From contig NZ_CALFXI010000073.1 of NCBI RefSeq assembly GCF_937958065.1, positions 35,390-99,389 on the forward strand: DNA of 64,000 nucleotides, written 5' to 3'. The DNA comes from an uncultured Steroidobacter sp. (GTDB taxonomy: Bacteria > Pseudomonadota > Gammaproteobacteria > Steroidobacterales > Steroidobacteraceae). The notes under the pieces were generated by a model. The model searched no databases and was not told the DNA's origin. It saw nothing but the letters and a program-made list of their open reading frames with translations. A program made the position numbers and the translations under genes. This document shows positions 37,335 to 45,346 of the stretch, piece after piece (position 1 is the stretch's first letter; each line of letters opens with the position of its first letter).

Positions 37335-38390
37335 ATGCGTAATCGAACCCTGCTTGCGGCCCTGCTGCTGTGTCTGTCGGCGACTGTGTCGAGCGCCTAC
37401 GGCGCCAGCGACGGTCCGCCAGCACATCGCATCTATGTCACCAACGAGATGTCCGGCGACATGACCGTGATCGATGGCCGAACGCATCAGGTGCTCGCGA
37501 CGGTGGCGCTCGGCAAACGGCCGCGAGGCATTCAGCTGAGTCCGGACGGCAAGCAGTTGTTCGTCGCGCTGAGCGGCTCGCCCATCGCCGGCCCCGGGGT
37601 CGATGAAAAGAACCTGCCTCCGGCGGATCCCAGCGCCGATGGCATCGGCGTCGTCGATATCGCCAGTCTGAAACTGTTACGAGTGATCCGCGGCGTTTCG
37701 GACCCGGAGCAACTCGTCGTCAGTCACGATGGAAAGCGCTTGTACGTGGCCAGCGAAGACACGGGCACCGCCATCGTGATGGACGTCGCCAGCGGCAAGA
37801 CCCTCGCGGCACTGCCCGTCGGCGGCGAACCCGAAGGTGTCGGCATCAGCCCCGACGGCCGTTTCGTTTACATGACGTCGGAGGAAGATCATCAGGTCTC
37901 CGTGATCGACACCGCGAGCAACAAAGTCATCGCGCAATTCCCAGTGGGTCAACGACCACGACAGGCTGCGTTCTCGCCCGATGGCAAACGGGCCTATGTC
38001 ACGGGCGAAACCGACGGCACGGTCTCGATCATCGATCCCAGCACTCACTCGGTCATCGAGACCGTGCGCCTGCAGGGTGAGCTGGTGCGGCCCATGGAGG
38101 TCGATGTCTCGCCCGATGGTCGCTGGGCCTATGTAACGACCGGACGTGGCCGTACGCTGATCGCAATCGACACGACCAACAACAAACCGGTGCGCAGCGT
38201 CACCGTCGGCGAGCGCCCCTGGGGCCTCGCCCTCAGCCCCGATGGCAAGCGCATCTACACGGCGAACGGACCATCGAACGACGTCTCGATCGTCGATGCG
38301 GCATCGTTCAAAGTGGTTGCGACAGTGCCGGCGGGCACGCGGCCGTGGGGCATCGTGGCAGCACCAGCACCTTCCTCGTCCTCACTGTGA
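37335..38390 (+). CDS. Periplasmic YVTN beta-propeller protein
   Basis: This 351-residue exported protein has a signal peptide (residues 1-23) and about seven YVTN-type blades, each with the pattern (I/V)YVTN-x-VxVIDxx(T/S)-x-V-x-xxxPxGxxxSPDGxxxY. The repeats are strongest at residues 33-80, 125-165, 167-210 and 290-340. Proteins of this kind accompany PQQ-dependent oxidation pathways (TIGR03866 type) or TonB receptors (YncE). It is likely co-transcribed with the receptor 18 bp upstream. It may bind the cofactor or the receptor's cargo in the periplasm, which is inference. Confidence 0.9.
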   Translation: MRNRTLLAALLLCLSATVSSAYGASDGPPAHRIYVTNEMSGDMTVIDGRTHQVLATVALGKRPRGIQLSPDGKQLFVALSGSPIAGPGVDEKNLPPADPSADGIGVVDIASLKLLRVIRGVSDPEQLVVSHDGKRLYVASEDTGTAIVMDVASGKTLAALPVGGEPEGVGISPDGRFVYMTSEEDHQVSVIDTASNKVIAQFPVGQRPRQAAFSPDGKRAYVTGETDGTVSIIDPSTHSVIETVRLQGELVRPMEVDVSPDGRWAYVTTGRGRTLIAIDTTNNKPVRSVTVGERPWGLALSPDGKRIYTANGPSNDVSIVDAASFKVVATVPAGTRPWGIVAAPAPSSSSL

Positions 38391-38590
38391 CCTTCGAACG
38401 CGTCAGCGATGCTGGGTGAGGTGTCGGCCAGACACTCGCGCCGGCACTGAATTGGAGGGCTTGGGTGCTGGAAACGACGACCCCTGCATCTCGCCTCTGC
38501 AGCCAGTACTGAGCTTATAGGTGGAGCCGACGATTGGCAGCCATCGGCGGGTTCAGTTTGATGCTGGCTGGCGAGCATGGGCGAGAACTG

Positions 38591-38911
38591 ATGACGATAC
38601 GTCGCTTACCAGCATTGGCTATCGCGCTGTGCGCCGTCGCGATCGGTGCGATCGCGAATGCAGCCGGTGTCCCGGAGTGCTCCCTCAGGCTCGTCGTCGA
38701 GCTCACGCCCGACGTTCCCAATCCCCGCGATCCGGAATTCCTGAGCTCGCTGTTGAGTAATCATCCCAGCTACCGGCTGATCTGGGTCGGTGCGCAGGAC
38801 GCGTTCCACTCCATTCTCGATCTGTCCGGCCCCGGGCCGGACAGCGCGTGCCAGGACGTCGTGCAGACCATGCGCAAGGACGCGCGAGTGGTGTCGGTGC
38901 AGGAAGAGTAG
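38591..38911 (+). CDS. Small secreted protein of unknown function
   Basis: This 106-residue protein has a clear signal peptide (about residues 1-25) and only two cysteines in the mature part (C30 and C87), which could form a disulfide. I recognise no family. The mature region has an alternating SLRLVVELTP and YRLIWVGAQD pattern that suggests a compact alpha/beta fold. It lies 200 bp after the beta-propeller gene on the same strand and converges on the second TonB receptor with 8 bp between the stops. An in-frame start 57 bp upstream would add residues before the signal peptide and is less likely. Confidence 0.55.
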   Translation: MTIRRLPALAIALCAVAIGAIANAAGVPECSLRLVVELTPDVPNPRDPEFLSSLLSNHPSYRLIWVGAQDAFHSILDLSGPGPDSACQDVVQTMRKDARVVSVQEE

Positions 38912-38919
38912 CCGCGGCA

Positions 38920-41040
38920 TCAAAACGATACACGGGTGCCAACGTAAGCCGACAGAGGCGCGCCCGGAAGATAGATTGCGTCATCGCCAGTGGCGCGATT
39001 CAAGACGTTGAAGGTGGCGATGTAGCTTTCATCGGTCAGATTGCGCAGCTCGGCGAATAGCTCCCATCCATTGCCGCTGAAGCCGCCGCGCAAACCGAGC
39101 AGCTGGTAGGAGGCGACTCGGGCGGTATTGGCAAAATCGACGTAGCGCTTGCCGATGAAGTCGAAGGTAGGGCCGATATAGAAGCCGCTCGCGTGGCAAT
39201 ACATCACTTCGCCGCGCGCCGCATATGTGGGCGCGGCCGGGAGACTTTCGTTGCCATAGACGGGATCGGAATCGAAGGAGAAGCGGTTCACTGTCAGACT
39301 CACGAGCGGTTCGAGCCGATGCGCATCGCCATTCAGTGCGAAGCTCGCGCCGACCAGCGCTTCGACCCCGGCGTGCACCGTGTTTTCGATGTTTTTCGAA
39401 AGACTGTCGCCCGTCGGCAGGTTGGTGCCGGGGTCGATCTCGTCAACCGACAGGATCTCGTCGTCGATCTTCGCGTAATACACGGCAACATCCCAATGCC
39501 AGCGCGTGGTCTCGGTCCGCTGTGTCGCGCCGCGTGTGCCGATCTCCAGGACCGTGCCTTGCATCGGGTCGAGCAATTGATTGTTCTGGCGCACGTCATC
39601 CTGCAGCTCAAACGTGGTGGGCGCCTCGAACAGCCGGCTGACGCTGGCGAATATTTCGGTCGCCCCTGCTAACGCGTAGATCACCCCGATGCGCGGATTG
39701 ACTTCCGAAAAGTTTCCCTTCGGATTGCGCGTCGCGCCGCTGGCCGCGTCGATCACGCGCACATCGCGGCTCGTATCGACGAACTGCGCCCCATACACCA
39801 ATGTGATTGCGTCCCCGATCCGCCAACGGTCCATCGCAAACGCCTCGATGCCGTCGGCGTTCTCTCGCGTTCGCTGCATCAATCCGTTTCTGTGGCCGAA
39901 CAGATTGCCGTAGCTGCCGCCTTGGACTTCGGTATCGGCGTAGTTGAGACCGAGCAGCAGATCGTGAGCGCCAAGCTTCACCTGGTACCGGACCATGCCG
40001 CCAACGGTACGGTGATCGGTGTCGATGAGAAGACTGAAGAGCTGCGGTCCCAGCAACGGGCCCGGTCCATCCGGATCGGGCCCGCGTACATCGACGATCG
40101 GGTGATACAGCGATTGCTCTTCATACGACAGCCCGAACTGCAACGAGCTCGAAGCATCGATCTGCCAGGTCGTCTTGAACGCACCGCGCGCGGTTTGGAC
40201 GTCTTTGCGATTGTCGCCGGTGATCGCGCTGGCGGCGGCCTGATCGGGATCTTCGGCGATCTGCTGCAATGTCAGGCCGCGAGGCAGTTCCTCGTCGTTG
40301 TCGATGTAAGTTGCGTAGAAGCGAGTCGACACGGCGTCGGACATCTGCCAGCCCAGGTTCGCGTAGCCACCCTTGCGTTGCTGTTCGCTGTGATCGCGAT
40401 AGCCGTCATACGATTTCGCTTCGAGCGTGATGAGCCCATCCAACGCGTCCCCGACGGCACCCGCGGTAACTCTTCCGCTCATCAACCCGTAGCTGCCGCC
40501 AGAGAGATATACAGAGAGCGGATCCGTCGTTCGCGCTGTCGGCGAGATGAAATCGAACGCGCCGCCGAGCGTACTGGCGCCATAGGTGAGAGCATTTGCG
40601 CCGCGTGCAATGACCGCATACCGCGCACTCAAGGGGTCGAGCACGCGATTGTGATTGTTGCCGTCGGCCGTCGTCACCGGCAGGCCGTCCTGAAACAGCT
40701 TCACGCCGTTCTTGTCATAGTCGGTCGCGTCGAGATTGGAGCCGCGACTGGAGAAGAACAGCTCATCGGAACCCCAGCCGCTCTGCGACCAGACGCCGGG
40801 CACGTAGCGCAACATGTCCGTCAGGTTGCTGACGCCGCGCTTGTAGAGCTCTTCTCCATCGATGACGGTGACGCCACCGGGCGTGAGCGCCTGCTCGGCT
40901 TCGATCTGCTCGCGGATGCGCTGTGCTGTGATGACGACTTCTTCGAGCGCGTTCGAGGTCTGGGTGGCTTGGGCGGCGGCCGCGACCAATGAGATCGAGC
41001 TGACCGCGAGCGCGATGCGTGATGGAGCGACAGGACGCAT
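38920..41040 (-). CDS. TonB-dependent receptor, candidate copper receptor
   Basis: This 706-residue outer-membrane receptor has a signal peptide (about residues 1-25) and a TonB-box region ALEEVVITAQR. The plug domain (about 45-165) has GVTVIDGEELYKRGVSNLTDML and ALTYGASTLGGAFDF, and a 22-stranded barrel ends in the C-terminal aromatic AYVGTRVSF. The plug is of the FecA-like type. No cargo motif is decisive. It is divergent from a PCuAC copper chaperone and SenC/Sco, sharing a 254-bp control region. In Bradyrhizobium the pcuABCDE operon pairs a TonB receptor with a PCuAC protein under copper limitation, so copper or a copper chelate is the likely cargo. ATG 41040 is preferred over 41058 for signal-peptide length. 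Confidence 0.88.
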   Translation of the reverse strand: MRPVAPSRIALAVSSISLVAAAAQATQTSNALEEVVITAQRIREQIEAEQALTPGGVTVIDGEELYKRGVSNLTDMLRYVPGVWSQSGWGSDELFFSSRGSNLDATDYDKNGVKLFQDGLPVTTADGNNHNRVLDPLSARYAVIARGANALTYGASTLGGAFDFISPTARTTDPLSVYLSGGSYGLMSGRVTAGAVGDALDGLITLEAKSYDGYRDHSEQQRKGGYANLGWQMSDAVSTRFYATYIDNDEELPRGLTLQQIAEDPDQAAASAITGDNRKDVQTARGAFKTTWQIDASSSLQFGLSYEEQSLYHPIVDVRGPDPDGPGPLLGPQLFSLLIDTDHRTVGGMVRYQVKLGAHDLLLGLNYADTEVQGGSYGNLFGHRNGLMQRTRENADGIEAFAMDRWRIGDAITLVYGAQFVDTSRDVRVIDAASGATRNPKGNFSEVNPRIGVIYALAGATEIFASVSRLFEAPTTFELQDDVRQNNQLLDPMQGTVLEIGTRGATQRTETTRWHWDVAVYYAKIDDEILSVDEIDPGTNLPTGDSLSKNIENTVHAGVEALVGASFALNGDAHRLEPLVSLTVNRFSFDSDPVYGNESLPAAPTYAARGEVMYCHASGFYIGPTFDFIGKRYVDFANTARVASYQLLGLRGGFSGNGWELFAELRNLTDESYIATFNVLNRATGDDAIYLPGAPLSAYVGTRVSF

Positions 41041-41194
41041 GATGAACCTCGATAACAAAGATCAACCGGATTGAGACAACAAGCGCCCGGCGACTCGATC
41101 CAGCATCGCAATGATCCCGGGTCACATCACCGCTCATCGAACCATTCTCCGGCGCATTGTCTGGAGCGATTGTCGCCGCGGCGCTCACGCATGG

Positions 41195-41231
41195 CATGCG
41201 ACCGAATGTCGCAGCGACATCCGGTCGCATG
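41195..41231. promoter_or_regulatory. 37-bp palindrome made of two tandem RegA/RegR-type boxes
   Basis: Eighteen-base arms match with one mismatch around a single central base. The palindrome consists of GCGACCGAATGTCGC (41198-41212) and GCGACATCCGGTCGC (41214-41228). Both fit the core GCGRC-N5-GNCGC of RegA/RegR/ActR targets; the second agrees at 8 of 9 fixed positions of GNGRCRTTNNGNCGC. It lies 64 bp before the PCuAC start and 154 bp from the TonB receptor start, beside the regA-regB locus. Confidence 0.7.
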
Positions 41232-41294
41232 TGAACGCAGCGCATGTTTGCTTAGCATGCGCGGGATGCATCTATGTGGAGTGGAGAGAAATTG

Positions 41295-41774
41295 ATGCGC
41301 AGCCTCGCGCCGCCTCTCGCCTGTTTGTGGGCGCTGGTGGGGATCAACGCGGCGACCGCCAGCGAGCCAGTGTCGACTGTACGGATCGAGCAGGCCTGGG
41401 CCAGAGCCACGCCGCCGGGCGTGAACGTCGGCGCTGCATACGCAGTAATCAGCAACCGCGGCGCCGCCGACCGGCTGGTCGCCGTCGAATCAACACTCAG
41501 CGAGCAGGTGGAAATTCACAATTCCTCGCAACAGGCCGGCCGCATGCAGATGCGTCCAGTGGCGGAAGCCGATGTCCCCGCCGGCGGACGTGTAGTGTTC
41601 GAGCCAGGCGGCTCGCACTTGATGCTGATCGATTTGAAACGACCGCTGCGCCAGGGCGAGTTGCTGTCGATGACGTTCGTGTTCGCAAATGCGGGACGAC
41701 TCACCGTGCAGTTGCCGGTCGCTCCCATCGGCTCGACGCAGGCACCGACGAGCGCTCATGACCATCATCACTGA
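41295..41774 (+). CDS. Periplasmic copper chaperone PCu(A)C
   Basis: This 159-residue periplasmic protein has a signal peptide (about residues 1-23). The Cu(I)-binding signature H-x10-M-x21-H-x-M is exact: H75, M86, H108, M110. The C-terminus ends in HDHHH, which may add Cu(II) sites. PCuAC proteins pass copper to the CuA centre or to Sco during cytochrome oxidase assembly. The start is supported by GGAGAG about 7 nt upstream. It overlaps the downstream Sco gene by 17 bp and is divergent from the TonB receptor. The RegA-type palindrome lies upstream. Confidence 0.94.
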   Translation: MRSLAPPLACLWALVGINAATASEPVSTVRIEQAWARATPPGVNVGAAYAVISNRGAADRLVAVESTLSEQVEIHNSSQQAGRMQMRPVAEADVPAGGRVVFEPGGSHLMLIDLKRPLRQGELLSMTFVFANAGRLTVQLPVAPIGSTQAPTSAHDHHH

Positions 41775-42399
41775 GCGCCGGACCTGGACGCTGGCGCTCG
41801 TCGTCGTGGCGTTTGCGGCGGGGTTGTGGGCAGCGCATCGCTGGCATCGCGCATCGAGCGCTGTTGCCGGCCCGGAGTTCCAGCTCGCATCGTTATCCAC
41901 GAGCACGCCGGCACAGGACTTCACACTTTACGATGGTGAGGGTCGAAGCCGGTCGCTACGCGACTTTCGTGGGCGGGTCGTCTTGATGTTCTTCGGGTTC
42001 ACCCGTTGTCCGGATGTCTGTCCCACCGAGCTCTTCAAGCTTTCCCAAGTCAAGCAATCGTTGGCGGACGATGGCGCGCGCGTGCAAGTGATCTTCATCA
42101 CCCTCGACCCGGAACGTGACTCGCCGGCACTGATGCAGACATACACCTCGGCGTTCGATCCGGACTTCGTCGGCTTGACCGGTTCGCGCGAGCAGATAGA
42201 CAAGGTCGCCGCCCAGTACTACGTCGCTCACGCCAAGGCCGGCCCGCCCGACAGTTACGTGATCGACCATTCCACCTCGACGTACGTCATCGATCCGGCC
42301 GGCCGGCTGCGATTGTTGGGAAGGATGGACACATCCGTCGAAGCTTTCGTTCACGACATCCGGCTGCTGCTGCGGGACCAGCCCGGCGGAGCTGGGTGA
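41758..42399 (+). CDS. senC: SCO1/SenC copper chaperone for cytochrome oxidase
   Basis: This 213-residue thioredoxin-fold protein is anchored by one N-terminal helix (about residues 9-27) and faces the periplasm. The copper-binding CPDVC motif (C84, C88 in FTRCPDVCPTELFKL) and the conserved His (H171 in YVIDHSTST) are present. Sco proteins metallate the CuA site and act as thiol reductants. Its gene overlaps pcuAC by 17 bp, and the stop codon abuts the stop of regA (TGATCA). In Rhodobacter senC/prrC sits in the regB-senC-regA locus, so the neighbourhood is conserved although the orientation differs. Confidence 0.94.
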   Translation: MTIITERRTWTLALVVVAFAAGLWAAHRWHRASSAVAGPEFQLASLSTSTPAQDFTLYDGEGRSRSLRDFRGRVVLMFFGFTRCPDVCPTELFKLSQVKQSLADDGARVQVIFITLDPERDSPALMQTYTSAFDPDFVGLTGSREQIDKVAAQYYVAHAKAGPPDSYVIDHSTSTYVIDPAGRLRLLGRMDTSVEAFVHDIRLLLRDQPGGAG

Positions 42400-42972
42400 T
42401 CAGCCCGGCTCGTCCGAGATCCTGCGCTCGGGGCCCGGCCGTTTGGCGAGCTTGCGCTGCAGAGAGCGGCGATGCATGCCGAGCAGCCGGGCAGCGGCGG
42501 AAATATTCCCCTGGGTTTCGCTCAGCGCCTGCTGGATGTGTTCCCACTCCACCCGTGCCAACGGCACCATCATCGTCTCGGGCATCGACTCGCTCTCGGC
42601 ATCGTCGTGCAGCGCCCGCACGATGGCCTCGGCGGTCACCGGCTTGGTGAGGTAGTTGTCGGCGCCGCGTTTGATGGCTTCCACGGCAGTGGCGATGCTC
42701 GCGTAACCGGTGATCAGCAGGATTCGCATGTCCGCGCGCGCCGTCTTGAGCGGTTCGATCAAGGCGAGCCCGGAATCGTGACCCAGCCGCAGATCGATGA
42801 GCGCGAACGCGGGACGATGCGTTTGCGCCGCCGCCACGGCGTCGGCGACGTTGTTCGCCAGCACCGTCGCGAACCCCCGCTTCTGCAGCGAGCGCTGCAG
42901 AGTGCGAAGGTACAGATCGTCGTCGTCGACCAGCAGACCCAGACCCGCAACGACAGCAGATTGCGCACTCAT
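42400..42972 (-). CDS. regA: RegA/PrrA-type redox response regulator
   Basis: This 190-residue regulator has a receiver domain (acidic residues 16-19, phosphoacceptor D60 in FALIDLRLGHDSG, Lys in NYLTKPV) and a C-terminal Fis-type helix-turn-helix (GNISAAARLLGMHRRSLQRKLAKRP). The latter matches the characteristic HRRSLQRxLAKR helix of RegA/PrrA/ActR. RegA globally controls respiration, cytochrome oxidase and nitrogen or carbon pathways in response to redox state. It starts at 42972 in an ATGA overlap with regB. The longer open frame to 43464 runs antisense through regB and is not real. Confidence 0.93.
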   Translation of the reverse strand: MSAQSAVVAGLGLLVDDDDLYLRTLQRSLQKRGFATVLANNVADAVAAAQTHRPAFALIDLRLGHDSGLALIEPLKTARADMRILLITGYASIATAVEAIKRGADNYLTKPVTAEAIVRALHDDAESESMPETMMVPLARVEWEHIQQALSETQGNISAAARLLGMHRRSLQRKLAKRPGPERRISDEPG

Positions 42973-44210
42973 GCCTTGACCACCGCCGGCAATTCGAAAC
43001 AAACCAGCACACCCGGCCCGTCCGCCGCCGCTTCCATGGACATGGAACCCCCCAGCCGTTCCACCGTGGCATGCGAAAGCGCCAGACCGATGCCCATGCC
43101 GTCGCGCTTGTTGGTTCGAAACAAAGTCCCCGGCAACACCGGAGCGGCGTGCTCGAACCCCACGCCGTAGTCCCTGATCGCCACTCGCAGCCCTCGTCCA
43201 CTCGCGTCGATACGCAGATCGACCCTTGTCGATCCGGCCTGCTCGCCGGCATCGGCGGCATTGTTCAGCAGCGCGAGCAGCAAGTGGCCGACGGCGGGAT
43301 CGACTTTCTCCGGTCCGGCGGCAGCGCCGGACCGATGCAATTCGATGGCCGGCCGCACGAGTTGCCAACGTTCGATGACACGCTCCAGGTCGACGCTCGA
43401 CATCCGACCGCCGGGACCGCCGCTCTCGGCCGGCGCCGCCAGCTCCCGTACGCGATCGCGACACACGTCGAGCAGCGATCGCAGCGTCGCGTACTCTTCC
43501 CTCTGCGCATCAGTCGTCGCTTCAGTCGCGAGGTCCTCTACCATCAAGGTCAATGTGCCGAGCGGCGTGTTGAGCTCATGTGCGACCGAAGCTGCGTGCG
43601 TGGCCAACGCGATGATGCCTTCGTTGCGCGCGAACTGCTCGCGCAGCCTCGCGACTTCACGCTCGCTTTGTCTCCAGGCTGCCGCCACCCGGGCGAAGAA
43701 CACGAGCACGACCGCGGCCGACACTGCGAAATTCACCAGCATGCCGGCTTTGTGAATACTGAAAGCGTCTCCGAACACGCTATGCACATGCGGCAACTCG
43801 CGCGCAGCCAGCGCTGAAATGCAATAGCCCGCGAGACTCGCGGCCGCGGTAGCACCGGCCCATTTTGCTGGCAGCGCCAGAATGGACAGCGCAATGGGCA
43901 TCAGAAACAAGGAGGAGAACGGATTCTCGATCCCGCCACTCCAGCCCACCATCCAGGTGAGCAGCACGATGTCCACCAGCATGTGGACGAACGCAATCGC
44001 GGGGCTCACGTCGCCCTCGCGGCGCGCGCTCCAGGTCGCATAGGCGTTAAAAAGGGCCAGCGCGCCGATGCCGACCCACAGCGCAGTCGTTGGCAACACC
44101 ACTCCCAGCGGGCCAGTGACGATGACCACCGTCAGCGCCTGTCCGGCGACCGCAATCCAGCGTAGGTTCGCGAGCAGCCGGACGAATGAAGATGCAGTCA
44201 GGTTATCCAC
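42969..44210 (-). CDS. regB: RegB/PrrB-type redox sensor histidine kinase
   Basis: This 413-residue inner-membrane kinase has six predicted transmembrane helices (residues 15-180). The quinone-binding heptapeptide GGxxNPF is present as GGIENPF (92-98). The phosphoacceptor is H211 in ASVAHELNTPLGTLTL, which is the RegB H-box form. C250 in LLDVCRDRVREL lies 39 residues after the His, as in RegB where the redox-active Cys265 follows His225. The ATP-binding domain has LLALLNNAADAG and GMGIGLALSHATVERLGG. The start is GTG 44210, since upstream residues are not conserved. RegB phosphorylates RegA when the quinone pool or thiols are reduced. Confidence 0.93.
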   Translation of the reverse strand: MDNLTASSFVRLLANLRWIAVAGQALTVVIVTGPLGVVLPTTALWVGIGALALFNAYATWSARREGDVSPAIAFVHMLVDIVLLTWMVGWSGGIENPFSSLFLMPIALSILALPAKWAGATAAASLAGYCISALAARELPHVHSVFGDAFSIHKAGMLVNFAVSAAVVLVFFARVAAAWRQSEREVARLREQFARNEGIIALATHAASVAHELNTPLGTLTLMVEDLATEATTDAQREEYATLRSLLDVCRDRVRELAAPAESGGPGGRMSSVDLERVIERWQLVRPAIELHRSGAAAGPEKVDPAVGHLLLALLNNAADAGEQAGSTRVDLRIDASGRGLRVAIRDYGVGFEHAAPVLPGTLFRTNKRDGMGIGLALSHATVERLGGSMSMEAAADGPGVLVCFELPAVVKA

Positions 44211-44246
44211 GAGGCGACTGTATCCGCGCGGCGCGCGGCGGGGAAT

Positions 44247-44261
44247 GTGACAGGATGTCGC
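44247..44261. promoter_or_regulatory. RegA/RegR-type box upstream of regB
   Basis: GTGACAGGATGTCGC fits GNGRC-N5-GNCGC (GTGAC, GTCGC) and lies 37 bp upstream of the regB start codon. It overlaps a small palindrome, CAGGATG-tcg-CATCCTG (44251-44267). It suggests autoregulation of regBA and possibly control of the divergent AraC-type gene. Confidence 0.55.
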
Positions 44262-44434
44262 ATCCTGCCGCGACTTGGGCCAGAGACTGCCAGGAACTCG
44301 TGGCCGCGGATTTCGATTGGTGGATGGAGCGCCGCCGAAAGCCGGCCCGGTGAGCGCAAGCCGACCCGCAAGATCGATCAAATGGTCGCGGGCGGACGGG
44401 ACGACAATGGCGTCGTGCCTCATGAGAGTTCGAC

Positions 44435-45268
44435 ATGAATCCGATCAACCGCGCGCTGTGGTACATCGAGAGCCATCTCAAAACGGAGCTGTCGCTCGAA
44501 TCCCTCGCCGCGCACGCGAATGTCTCGCCGTTCTATCTGACTCGGGCGTTCAATCATCTGTCCGGTCTGCCCATCATGCGTTACGTACGTGGGCGAAGGT
44601 TGAGCGTGGCCGCCCGCGCATTGGCGAACGGCGCGCCCGATGTGCTGTCGGTTGCTCTGGAAGCTGGCTACGGCTCGCACGAGGCGTTTACACGGGCCTT
44701 TCGCGATCAGTTCGGGATGACACCCGAAGCCGTCCGCGCACAGGGCCATGTCGACAACCTCGCCATCGTGGAGCCTATCGCCATGACACATCAGCAACTG
44801 ACGAATCTGGAGCCGCCGCGCTTCGAGGAGGGCAAGGCATTGCTGCTCGCCGGCATCGGCGCGCGCTACAAGTGCGAGAACAAAGCCGGCATCCCGTCCC
44901 AGTGGGAGCGCTTTCTGAGCTACTTCGGGCACATTCCCGATCAGGTGGACAACGTCGCGTACGGCGTCGTTCATAACGTGGATGACGGGGGCAACATCGA
45001 ATATCTGTGCGGCGCGCAGGTGCGCGATTTCTCCAGGACGCCGCCGGAACTGAGCACGCTTCGCCTCGCCCCCCAGCGCTACGCGATCTTCAAACATCGC
45101 GACCATGTCTCCGCCATCAGCGGCACATTCGCAGCCATCTGGGGGCGCTGGGTGCCCGAGTCGGGGCACGCGGTGGTCGATGCGCCGACCCTCGAAGTGT
45201 ACGGCCCCGAGTTCGATTCGAAGACCGGGCACGGGGGTTTCGAAATCTGGGTGCCCATCAAGAGTTGA
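44435..45268 (+). CDS. AraC-family regulator with GyrI-like effector-binding domain
   Basis: This 277-residue regulator has an AraC DNA-binding domain at the N-terminus (about residues 8-105), with two helix-turn-helix motifs (LSLESLAAHANVSPFYLTRAFNHLSG and DVLSVALEAGYGSHEAFTRAFRDQFG). A GyrI-like small-molecule-binding domain follows (about 130-277; FEIWVPIKS at the end). The arrangement is that of Rob and similar multidrug or stress regulators. The ligand and targets are unknown. It is divergent from regB with a 224-bp control region. Confidence 0.9.
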   Translation: MNPINRALWYIESHLKTELSLESLAAHANVSPFYLTRAFNHLSGLPIMRYVRGRRLSVAARALANGAPDVLSVALEAGYGSHEAFTRAFRDQFGMTPEAVRAQGHVDNLAIVEPIAMTHQQLTNLEPPRFEEGKALLLAGIGARYKCENKAGIPSQWERFLSYFGHIPDQVDNVAYGVVHNVDDGGNIEYLCGAQVRDFSRTPPELSTLRLAPQRYAIFKHRDHVSAISGTFAAIWGRWVPESGHAVVDAPTLEVYGPEFDSKTGHGGFEIWVPIKS

Positions 45269-45346
45269 GGAACGCCGGTTTCGTTGCGGCCTGGGGGCTG
45301 CTCTACGCTGCACGACGATCTTAGTTAGACCAGCAGCGAGCCGTCT

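Noticed and set aside
42973..43464. N-terminal extension of the RegA frame
   Set aside because: It overlaps regB on the same strand in another frame. The receiver domain begins right after the ATG at 42972, which overlaps the regB stop.
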